Source: VRUE01 sp963748075
GTDB taxonomy: Bacteria; Actinomycetota; Thermoleophilia; Solirubrobacterales; 70-9
Direction of reading: 5' to 3'
NCBI GenBank assembly: GCA_963748075.1
Contig: CAVVHQ010000014.1
Location: forward strand, 1 to 40,851
Length of the DNA stretch: 40,851 bases
In this document: one piece after another, positions 8,551-15,177 of the stretch
Position numbering within the stretch: the stretch's first letter is position 1
How the letters are laid out: every line of letters begins with the position of its first letter
Program-made: the position numbers and the translations under genes
Notes under the pieces: generated by a model
What the model saw: only the letters and a program-made list of their open reading frames with translations
Database searches by the model: none
What the model was told of the DNA's origin: nothing

Positions 8551-9527
8551 ACCCGCTCGTGCGGCGTGTCAGTCAGCCAGCTGTGCACCGCTGCGATGCC
8601 GGTCGGCAGGGGGGTGGGCCGGAAACGCACCGCGCGCCGCAGCGGGCCGATGTCGAGCACGATCTCGTGGACGTCGAAGTCACGCTCGGGCAGCTCCTCG
8701 ACCTTCGCCTTGCGGCCGACCTGCCGCTCGGCGAGCCGCAGCAGCTCGAGCAGCGAGGTGCCCTCGCCCGAGCCGACGTTGAGGATCTCCGGGGCGTCGG
8801 CCCGCCCGAGCAGGTCGGCGACCACGCCGGCGACGTCGGCCGCGTAGACGTAGTCGCGGATCGTCGATTCGCCGCCGAACAGGCGGATCTCCTCGCCGCG
8901 CTCGATTCGGTGCAGGAAGGTGACGACCGCGCCCTGGCCGCGATCCGGGCGCTGGTGCTCGCCGTAGACCGTCGCGCAGCGCAGGATTCGCGCGCGCAGG
9001 CCGTGCTCGGCGCGGTGCCGCTCGATTTCCTCCTCGCAGAGGAGGTGCAGGCGGCCATAGGAGCCGACCGGCATGGCGGGGGCGGTCTCGGGAACCGGCA
9101 GGGAACCCGGCTGGCCGTAGACCGTGCCACCGGACGAGATGTAGGTGAGCCGCGTGTCCGGGCGGGCTCGCAGAGCCTCGAGCACCGCCCGCAGCGGCCG
9201 CAGGGTGAGCTCGGCGTCGCGGTCGGGATCCTCCTCTGAGGCGGCCGGCAGGAGTCCCCCGGCACAGTAGACGACCTCGCCGACCCCCTCCAGCGTTCGC
9301 TCCAGCGCGGCGGGATCGGCGGCGTCGCCGATCTGGAGGTCGTCCGGGTCGATCGCGCCGCTCACCGCGTCGGCCGGGCGCGAACGGGTCAGCACGACCG
9401 GCGGCAGGCCACGGGCGGCAAGCTCGGCGACGACGTGTGAGCCGATAAAGCCGCAACCGATGACGAGCGCTCGAGTGCCTTGCCGTCCCCCAGCCGCGCG
9501 ACCGTTGAGGGCGGGCGCGTTTGGCAC
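8547..9527 (-). CDS. NAD-dependent epimerase/dehydratase with YxxxH at the active site
   Basis: An extended SDR of 326 residues. After an N-terminal tail (start MPNAPALNGRAAG, GTG at 9527) comes the Rossmann motif ALVIGCGFIGSHVVAEL. Next are VVYCAGGLLPA, YISSGGTVYGQPGSLPVPET, SYGRLHLLCEEEIE, LRCATVYGEHQRPD, GESTIRDYVYAADVAGVV and LNVGSGEGTSLLELL, the normal order for UDP-glucose 4-epimerase-like enzymes. The residue four after the catalytic Tyr is His (YGRLH) where a Lys is expected, which could impair or change catalysis. GTG at 9527 was chosen because a TATGCT box lies 6 nt upstream. The gene heads a unit with the GT4 and GT39-like genes downstream. Substrate unknown. Confidence 0.8.
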   Translation of the reverse strand: MPNAPALNGRAAGGRQGTRALVIGCGFIGSHVVAELAARGLPPVVLTRSRPADAVSGAIDPDDLQIGDAADPAALERTLEGVGEVVYCAGGLLPAASEEDPDRDAELTLRPLRAVLEALRARPDTRLTYISSGGTVYGQPGSLPVPETAPAMPVGSYGRLHLLCEEEIERHRAEHGLRARILRCATVYGEHQRPDRGQGAVVTFLHRIERGEEIRLFGGESTIRDYVYAADVAGVVADLLGRADAPEILNVGSGEGTSLLELLRLAERQVGRKAKVEELPERDFDVHEIVLDIGPLRRAVRFRPTPLPTGIAAVHSWLTDTPHERV

Positions 9528-9542
9528 CGGCGCAGCATAGCG
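9510..9542 (-). repeat. 33-bp promoter/leader repeat, copy 1
   Basis: This segment matches 25338-25370 at 30 of 33 positions. It covers the TATGCT box, the 6-nt gap, the GTG start and the first codons (MPNAPA) of the epimerase. Both copies are in the same orientation and each heads a minus-strand unit. Confidence 0.8.
9534..9539 (-). promoter_or_regulatory. Putative leaderless -10 box TATGCT
   Basis: TATGCT on the minus strand lies 6 nt before the GTG start of the epimerase at 9527. TTGAAC stands 15 nt upstream of it and could be a -35 element. The 62-nt gap between 9528 and 9589 holds nothing else that I recognise. Confidence 0.5.
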
Positions 9543-9589
9543 ATTGGCCGTGGCGTTCAAGCGTCGCTCGGGACCCGGGAGACGCCCGG

Positions 9590-11314
9590 CTAACGGGGAG
9601 CCGGGCCGGCCTCTGCGGGCGCCGCGGCGCCCTCGATCGCCTCGTCGAGCAGCTCCGCGATCCGCTGCGCGTAGGCCGGAAGCGAGTGACGGCGCAGGAC
9701 CAGATCCCGCGCCCTCCCGCCCATCGCGGCCCGGTCCTCCGGGCTCGAGGAGAGGGCACGCTCGAGCCCCGCGGCGAGGGCGGAGACGTCGCGCGCCTCG
9801 CACAGCCAGCCGGTCTCGCCCTCCTCGATCAGTTCGGGCAGCCCGAACACGTCGGTGGCCAGCACCGGGATCGCCCAGGCCATCCCCTCGACGACGGTCC
9901 GCGGCAGCGACTCGATGTCGGAGGCGCAGACCATCAGGTCGGAGACGCACAGCCACCGCTGCACGTCCGGCGTCACCGGGATCAGGTCGATCTGCGCTGT
10001 CGCGCTGCCCGTCTCGATGCAGTGTTCGAGCAGTTCGGTGTACTCGTCGTCGCGAGCTCCGACGATCGCGAGCCGCGCGTTCGGGTGCTCGGCGGCGATT
10101 TGCTCGAACGCCTGGGCGAGCGGGACCTGCTGCTTGCGGGGCTCGACCGTGCCCAGGCAGAGGACGACCTCGGCCTCGGCGGGTATCCCGAGCTCCTGCC
10201 GGGTCGCGGCTCGGTCGAGTCGCCCCCGAGCGGCCTCGATCGGCTCGAAGTCGAAGCCGTAGGGCACGGTGAGGCACCGCTCGGACGGCGCGATTCCCTC
10301 GTAGATGTGCTGGGTCGGCTCGGCCACGAACAGCGCCAGCGCAGCTTCGCCCATCGCCTCCCTCGCCCGTCGGCGTACGGCCGGGTGCATGTGCCCCCAC
10401 ATCAACTCGGGCGTGACGCTCTCGTGGATCGACCATACGGCGGGGATCCCGAGTCGGGCGGCGAGCTCGGCGCCCGGAAAGGAGAGCGGGGTTGCCGTGT
10501 TGACGAACACGACCTCGAGCTCGCGGTCGGCCGCCCATGCGGTCAGCTCCTCGAGCTGGCCGATGTGGGCGCTGAGGTCGTCGATCGACAGCATTCCGGC
10601 GATGTGGACGGGGACGCCGAGCGCTTCGAGGCGCTCGCGGATCTCCCCGTCGCCGGCGCTGACCACGGTCGGGTTGGCGGCCCCGCTCTCGAGCAGGGCG
10701 GTGATCAGTTCGAGCAGATAGAGCTGGGCGCCGCCGAGGTCGAGCTGATGGGTGAAGAAGAGCACCTTGCGCCCCCCGCGTGCGGGCGCCTGGGCCGTCT
10801 CGACCGGCAGCGGCGGGAGCTCACCGCGTTCGCCCGGCGTGCCCCCCGGTTCGTCGCCCTCCACCACCTCGACGGGCACCGGACCGAGCTCCAGGCGCTC
10901 GCCGGCGACGCTGGTGGCGATCGCGCGAACCTGTGAGGTGCCGTCTTGCTCCGCGCACTCGCCGATATCGACGCTCAGCTCGAAGCCGGCGGCTGCCCCC
11001 CGGGGGTCACCCAGCCAAGCGCGTATGTCGCCGCGTGGCATCCCCAGGCGCGCTCGACCGAGCGAGGTCCCGCCCAGCCACACCTCGATGCGCGCGAGGG
11101 GGGCGGAGGGGAAGAAGGCCCAGCCGCGCACGGTGATCAGGCCACGCTCCAGGGTGGCGCTCGCGGTCGGGTCGTCCAGCCTGCCCGCGATCTCCTCGTT
11201 GAGTGGCTTGGGGGATAGCAGGGCCATGCCGGGCGTCGCTCCGGCGCTCCACAGGCGGCGCGTGGCGGTCAACCGCCAGCGCAAGCCGTGGAGTCTTTCG
11301 CCGAGGGTCCTCAT
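9590..11314 (-). CDS. GT4 glycosyltransferase with N-terminal Ig-like domain (copy 2)
   Basis: A 574-residue paralogue of the protein at 6841-8550 with the same layout. The Ig-like beta-sandwich (VRGWAFFPSAPLARIEVWLG, GRARLGMPRGDIRAWL) occupies residues about 55-160. The GT4 domain starts near residue 200 (FFTHQLDLGGAQLYLLELI) and includes VVLCLGTVEPRKQQVPLAQA and SDLMVCASDIESLPRTVVEG. The N-termini are also alike (RLHGLRWRLTATRRLWSAG), so the whole gene was duplicated rather than a domain borrowed. The ATG overlaps the stop of the upstream methyltransferase (ATGA). It is probably a cytoplasmic sugar transferase adding a residue to the same glycan. Differences in the acceptor half suggest the two copies do not have identical jobs, but the sugars cannot be named. 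Confidence 0.85.
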   Translation of the reverse strand: MRTLGERLHGLRWRLTATRRLWSAGATPGMALLSPKPLNEEIAGRLDDPTASATLERGLITVRGWAFFPSAPLARIEVWLGGTSLGRARLGMPRGDIRAWLGDPRGAAAGFELSVDIGECAEQDGTSQVRAIATSVAGERLELGPVPVEVVEGDEPGGTPGERGELPPLPVETAQAPARGGRKVLFFTHQLDLGGAQLYLLELITALLESGAANPTVVSAGDGEIRERLEALGVPVHIAGMLSIDDLSAHIGQLEELTAWAADRELEVVFVNTATPLSFPGAELAARLGIPAVWSIHESVTPELMWGHMHPAVRRRAREAMGEAALALFVAEPTQHIYEGIAPSERCLTVPYGFDFEPIEAARGRLDRAATRQELGIPAEAEVVLCLGTVEPRKQQVPLAQAFEQIAAEHPNARLAIVGARDDEYTELLEHCIETGSATAQIDLIPVTPDVQRWLCVSDLMVCASDIESLPRTVVEGMAWAIPVLATDVFGLPELIEEGETGWLCEARDVSALAAGLERALSSSPEDRAAMGGRARDLVLRRHSLPAYAQRIAELLDEAIEGAAAPAEAGPAPR

Positions 11315-11961
11315 GCGGCTCGGCTGCCTATCACCAGGAACTGCTTGCCGAGCAGGCGCCAGGCAGGCGGCGCCTTCAGGTAGAGCCGGGTCAGGGTCCG
11401 TGACGGCGGCAGGATGCCGCGGAAGGAGTAGGGGAGGTAGCGGGGGACGATCCGCTGCGGCTCGAAACCGGCTGCGTAGAGGTGCTCGGCGATCGCCACG
11501 TGGGTGAGGGCGACGTAGTGGTCGGCGCAGTCCCAGTACTCGCTCGCGCAGTAACGGTAGTTCGGACCCATGATCGCGATCCGCCCGCCCGGCTCCATCG
11601 CGCCGTGCATCTTCTCCAGGAAGGCGGCGATCGCCTCCTGGTCGTGCAGGTGCTCGAGGAAGTTGGAGACGAAGACGCCGTCGAAGTGCTCGGCGGGGAG
11701 CTCGGCGTCCATGATCGGCGAGACGAGCACCGTCGTGTCGGCCTTGTGGGCGGCCTCCGGATAGCTCACCTCGTCGACCGCCCAGGTCTCGGCCGCCGGG
11801 ACGGCGCCGATGAACTCGCCGCGGCCGGCGGCCGGGTCGAGCACCTTGTCCGGGCGCCCCATCAGCCCGTGCACGTGCGGGCCGATCTCCTGCCAGACGG
11901 CGATCCTCGCGTCCTGGTCGACGTCGCGAAAGCGGTACGCGTAGAGCCGCTCGTAGTTCAA
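11311..11961 (-). CDS. SAM-dependent methyltransferase (class I)
   Basis: A 216-residue class I methyltransferase. The SAM-binding motif I is VLDPAAGRGEFIGAVPA, followed by TWAVDEVSY. The acidic post-motif is FDGVFVSNFLEHLHDQEAI, and MEPGGRIAIMGPNYRY matches the usual PGG turn of motif III in this fold. Methyltransferases inside surface-glycan clusters commonly methylate a sugar hydroxyl or a terminal residue that stops chain growth; which applies here is not visible. The start is a TTG at 11961, one base after the stop of the double-domain GT2, and its end overlaps the GT4 start by ATGA, so it is translated within the same operon. The C-terminus (RLYLKAPPAWRLLGKQF) looks amphipathic and may touch the membrane. 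Confidence 0.8.
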   Translation of the reverse strand: MNYERLYAYRFRDVDQDARIAVWQEIGPHVHGLMGRPDKVLDPAAGRGEFIGAVPAAETWAVDEVSYPEAAHKADTTVLVSPIMDAELPAEHFDGVFVSNFLEHLHDQEAIAAFLEKMHGAMEPGGRIAIMGPNYRYCASEYWDCADHYVALTHVAIAEHLYAAGFEPQRIVPRYLPYSFRGILPPSRTLTRLYLKAPPAWRLLGKQFLVIGSRAA

Positions 11962-11962
11962 C

Positions 11963-13621
11963 TCAGGCGACCCCCCGGTGGGCGCGCGCTCGCAGTCGCG
12001 GGCGGGGCAGGACCGACAGCAGGGTGGCGAGCGGCCGCGGCTCGCCGCGGCGCAGGTTGGGGTTCGAGTAGGGGTCCTTCGCGGTGATCGGCAGCCAGCG
12101 GTCCCTGAGCCATTCCTTCTCCCAATCCTCGACCTCCATCGAGCGGCTGGAGGACTCGAAGTGGTACATCGTGGTGTCGGGGTCGTAGACGATCCGCCTG
12201 CCGCTCGACCACACCTTGAGGCAGTAGTCGGCGTCGTTGTAGTTGACCGGGAGCATCGTGGTGAAGCCGCCCAGCTCCTCGAACACCTCGCGCCGGGTCA
12301 TCAGGCAGGCGGCGGTCACGGCGAGGCAGTTGCGGGCGACGCGGACGTTGTTCGAGTAGCCGGGGAAGTCGCCGGCGAAGCCCCGGTATGGGTGGCCCGG
12401 CAGGCCGTTCTCGAACTCGACGCCGACGTGCTGGAGGCGGCCGTCTTCCCAGATCAGGCGGCCCCCGACCGCGCCGATCTCCTCGATCCCCGAGTACATC
12501 GCCATCCGCTCGATCCAGTTCGGCGTGGCGACCTCGATGTCGTCGTTGAGCAGCAGCAGGTGCTCGCCCTCGCTGTGGGCGGCGCCGCGATCGATCCTCG
12601 CGGAGTAGTTGAAGGGCCGCTCGTCGCGGACGACCCGCAGCCGGTCGCCGGCGATCTCGCGCAGCTCGCCGAGCACCGCGTCGTCGGCCGCCGCGTCGGC
12701 GACCACGACGATCTCGTAGTCCCCGTAGGTCGACGCCGCGACGATGCTGCGCACGCAGTGGGCGATCAGCACGACCTGCTCGTAGCGGACTTCGCGCGAG
12801 CCACCCGCGGTGGGGATCACGATGCTGACCGGCGGCCGGGAGGTCAGCGCCGGCTCGAGGTGGTAGACGCCGGGGTCGGAGGCGTCGCGCTCGACCCGCG
12901 CGGGCAGCCCGATCCGCTCGCAATGCGCCTGGACGGCGTGCCTGCCGGCCTCGAACGCCCACGGCTTCGCCGCCTCGCCGCCGCCGGCGGCGGAGGTATC
13001 GAGCATCCGCCAGTGGTAGAGCACCCTCGGCACGTGCAGCACCTTGCGCGCCCGCTCGGTGACCTTCAGCACCAGATCCCAGTCCTGCGATCCCTCGAAC
13101 TCGGGGTCGAAGCCGCCGACCTGCTCGACCAGCGAGCGACGCATGACGCTGAGGTGGCAGCTGTACATCTGGGTCCGCATCCGCTCCGGCGACCAGTCGG
13201 GCTTGAAGAAGGGCCCCGAGTGACGCCCGCCCGCGTCGATCTTGTCCTCGTCGGTGTAGGCGTAGTCGGCATCGGGATCGGCGGCGATCGCCTTCTCGAC
13301 CCGGGACAGCGCCCGCGGGTGCAGCTCGTCGTCGTGGTCGAGCAGCGCGACGAACTCCCCCCGCGCCATCGCCAGCGCGTCGTTGGAGGCGGCGACGATG
13401 CCGCCGTTGGACTCGCGCCGCAGGACGCGGATGCGCGGGTCGGCGCGCTGCGCGCGCTCGAGGATCTCCGCGACGTGGGGCGCGGTCGAGGCGTCGTCGA
13501 CCGCGCACAGCTCCCAGTCGTCGCAGCGTTGCCCGACGATCGAGCGAAGCATCGCCCGCAGCACCGGCTCCGGCGTTTCGTGGACCGGCGTGAGGATCGA
13601 GAACCGGGGGGCCGGCGCCAC
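11963..13621 (-). CDS. Two-domain GT2 glycosyltransferase
   Basis: A 552-residue protein with two GT-A domains in tandem. Domain 1 (residues about 5-230) has FSILTPVHETPEPVLRAML, LCAVDDASTAP, FVALLDHDDELHPRAL and FEGSQDWDLVLKV. Domain 2 (about 265-510) has VSIVIPTAGGSREVRYE, YEIVVVADAAADD, LLLLNDDIEVATPNWIERM, ACLMTRREVFEELGGF and NYNDADYCLKVWSSG. Both carry the acidic metal-site motif (DHDD and NDD), so both may be active. Such tandem GT2 proteins are frequent in O-antigen clusters, where each domain can add one sugar. The GTG at 13621 is one base downstream of the stop of the small coiled-coil gene, suggesting coupling. Sugars unknown. Confidence 0.85.
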   Translation of the reverse strand: MAPAPRFSILTPVHETPEPVLRAMLRSIVGQRCDDWELCAVDDASTAPHVAEILERAQRADPRIRVLRRESNGGIVAASNDALAMARGEFVALLDHDDELHPRALSRVEKAIAADPDADYAYTDEDKIDAGGRHSGPFFKPDWSPERMRTQMYSCHLSVMRRSLVEQVGGFDPEFEGSQDWDLVLKVTERARKVLHVPRVLYHWRMLDTSAAGGGEAAKPWAFEAGRHAVQAHCERIGLPARVERDASDPGVYHLEPALTSRPPVSIVIPTAGGSREVRYEQVVLIAHCVRSIVAASTYGDYEIVVVADAAADDAVLGELREIAGDRLRVVRDERPFNYSARIDRGAAHSEGEHLLLLNDDIEVATPNWIERMAMYSGIEEIGAVGGRLIWEDGRLQHVGVEFENGLPGHPYRGFAGDFPGYSNNVRVARNCLAVTAACLMTRREVFEELGGFTTMLPVNYNDADYCLKVWSSGRRIVYDPDTTMYHFESSSRSMEVEDWEKEWLRDRWLPITAKDPYSNPNLRRGEPRPLATLLSVLPRPRLRARAHRGVA

Positions 13622-13622
13622 G

Positions 13623-13904
13623 CTAGCCCCGGCCCCGCAGGGCGGCGCGGAGGCGGGCGAAGGGGGGCCCGAGGCGGCGCAGCCGGGCGGCTGCGCCGAG
13701 CATGCGGTTGGTGCGCTCCTCGAGCTGCTCGAGCCGGCCGCGCACTTTGCCCATCTCGGCGTCCTTGGCGATCAGCAGGTCGCGCAGCCGCAGAAGCTCC
13801 TCGCGGCTGCGCGCCAGCTCCTCGCGCAGCGCGGCGGTGTCAGGATCCTCTGAGCTGCCGTTCGGGTGGACGGCGGGCTGCCCGGACGTGGTTCGCTCTG
13901 CCAT
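13623..13904 (-). CDS. Small coiled-coil protein (93 aa)
   Basis: The ATG at 13904 (MAERTTSGQPAV) gives 93 residues. A polar N-terminus of about 28 residues precedes a strongly heptad-like helix (ALREELARSREELLRLRDLL, then DAEMGKVRGRLEQLEER), and the protein ends in a basic tail (RLRAALRGRG). It has no membrane segment or catalytic motif. Similar coiled coils often occur fused to glycosyltransferases or methyltransferases of surface-glycan systems, where they act as spacers or oligomerisation stalks; a free-standing version could scaffold the assembly complex, which is inference. Its first 65 nt overlap the 3' end of the GT87-like gene in another frame, and a TAAACT box lies 8 nt before the start. 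It sits one base upstream of the two-domain GT2. Confidence 0.6.
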   Translation of the reverse strand: MAERTTSGQPAVHPNGSSEDPDTAALREELARSREELLRLRDLLIAKDAEMGKVRGRLEQLEERTNRMLGAAARLRRLGPPFARLRAALRGRG

Positions 13905-15096
13905 CGCCGGCGAGTTTATCCCCCGTGCCGCGCAGGACGAGGACCATCGCCACCGCTGCATCGAGCGCGGCGACCAGCAGGGCCGTGTTGCGGATCACGT
14001 TGTTCGCCGGGGTCTGATAGAGGCCGGCGGTGAGGACGATCGCGCCGACCACGATCCAGGCCGGACGAGCGAGGCGTGTGGTTCCTGCGGTCAGGATGAC
14101 CGCCGAGAGCCCGACCATCCAGATCATGAACTGGGGGCTGAGCACCCGGCTGACGACGAGCAGCAGGAGCACGATCGTGAAGACGAAGTCACGGCTGATC
14201 GCCGGGTCGGTGAGGTCGCTTCGGCCCCGTCGGATCGCCCGGTCCCGCGCCAGCCACCATCCCGCGGCAGCGGCGAGAACGAGCACGGCGAGCCATTTCA
14301 GCGCTTCCGCGACGCCGTCCGCCAAGTCGCTGCCGATCTCCAGCGTGCCGTTGCGCGGCACCGAGGGCACGGTCTGGCCGGTGATCAGCTCGCGCACGTA
14401 CCATGGCGCGCTTGCCACCGACTCGACCTGGAGACCGCGCACTCCCTGGTTGTCGAGGAAGGTGCTCTGGTCGCCGAAGGCAATCGCGGCGACGATGAAG
14501 ACGAGGGCGATCGAGCCGAGCGCGGTGCCGACGGAGATCGCCAGCCGCCGCCGGTCCCACTCGCCGAACAGGGCGACGATCGGCCAGACCTTGACCGAGG
14601 CGCCGAGCCCCGCCAGGGCTCCGAACCAGGCCGGCCGGCGGTGGATGACGACCAGGGCGCCGATCGCCAGCACGGTCGGAACGAGGTCGAAGCGCAGCAC
14701 CGGGAACATCTGCAGCAGCGGCATCGCCAGCAGCCAGACCCAGACGCCGGTGTTGCGCCCGGTTCGCTTCGCGAGCAAGGCCATCATCGCCAGGCCGGCG
14801 AGGTCGAAGAGCAGCATCGTGACGACGAAGGACTCGCCGAATGGCGCCCCGCCGATCCGCGGCAGCAGCATCACGAAAGCGGCGCCCGGTGGGTACTGCC
14901 AACCCTCGTCGACTGGCATCCGGTGCTCGGTCGCGAGGAAGTTGGACCAGGATTCGTAGGAGTTGACGTCCTGCAGTTCGACCCCGGAGACGTCGTTCCA
15001 GAAACCGACCTGTACGACGATCAGGGCGCGCGTGACGACCCAGACGGCCAGCCAGATCCAGAGCAGGCGATTGCTGAGCAGGGAGCGAAGGGCCAT
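13840..15096 (-). CDS. GT87-like polyprenol-phosphate-dependent mannosyltransferase (GT-C)
   Basis: A 418-residue integral membrane protein with about ten to twelve hydrophobic helices, matching GT87/DUF2029-type alpha-mannosyltransferases of actinobacteria. After the first helix (LLWIWLAVWVVTRALIVVQV) the outer loop carries DVNSYESWSNFLATEHRMPV, where acidic residues are expected to bind the lipid-linked donor, followed by GWQYPPGAAFVMLLPR. Later landmarks are GLGASVKVWPIVALFGEWDR and SRVLSPQFMIWMVGLSAVI; the KVWP and SPQF blocks are hallmarks I know from this family. The ATG at 15096 has a TAGGGT box 13 nt upstream. The gene is divergent from the membrane protein at 15178. It would add mannose or a related sugar outside the cytoplasm. 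Confidence 0.75.
   Translation of the reverse strand: MALRSLLSNRLLWIWLAVWVVTRALIVVQVGFWNDVSGVELQDVNSYESWSNFLATEHRMPVDEGWQYPPGAAFVMLLPRIGGAPFGESFVVTMLLFDLAGLAMMALLAKRTGRNTGVWVWLLAMPLLQMFPVLRFDLVPTVLAIGALVVIHRRPAWFGALAGLGASVKVWPIVALFGEWDRRRLAISVGTALGSIALVFIVAAIAFGDQSTFLDNQGVRGLQVESVASAPWYVRELITGQTVPSVPRNGTLEIGSDLADGVAEALKWLAVLVLAAAAGWWLARDRAIRRGRSDLTDPAISRDFVFTIVLLLLVVSRVLSPQFMIWMVGLSAVILTAGTTRLARPAWIVVGAIVLTAGLYQTPANNVIRNTALLVAALDAAVAMVLVLRGTGDKLAGDGRANHVRAARRPPERQLRGS
13913..13918 (-). promoter_or_regulatory. Putative leaderless -10 box TAAACT
   Basis: TAAACT on the minus strand lies 8 nt before the ATG of the coiled-coil gene. It falls inside the coding end of the upstream GT87-like gene, so the 11.3-13.9 kb unit may be transcribed independently of it. 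Confidence 0.45.
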
Positions 15097-15109
15097 GCGG
15101 GTCTCGCGC

Positions 15110-15115
15110 ACCCTA
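15110..15115 (-). promoter_or_regulatory. Putative leaderless -10 box TAGGGT
   Basis: TAGGGT on the minus strand lies 13 nt before the ATG at 15096. It shares the 81-nt divergent gap 15097-15177 with the + strand box at 15163. No -35 consensus was recognised. Confidence 0.4.
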
Positions 15116-15162
15116 GTGCTCTCGGGCGACGGGCCGTGACCCGCCGCCTCCGCCGCGCCAAA

Positions 15163-15168
15163 TAGACT
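15163..15168 (+). promoter_or_regulatory. Putative leaderless -10 box TAGACT
   Basis: TAGACT lies 9 nt before the ATG at 15178, and the intervening sequence (CGCCCCCTG) has no ribosome binding site. This fits a transcript beginning at or very near the start codon. Confidence 0.5.
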
Positions 15169-15177
15169 CGCCCCCTG

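Noticed and set aside
6073..8847. A 924-codon + strand open frame
   Set aside because: It is antisense to the GT39-like and GT4 genes, is rich in Arg/Asp/Gln/Ala with no domain, and its frame mirrors the minus-strand codons.
11978..14017. A 679-codon + strand open frame
   Set aside because: It is the antisense shadow of the two-domain GT2 and coiled-coil genes; no motif or start signal.
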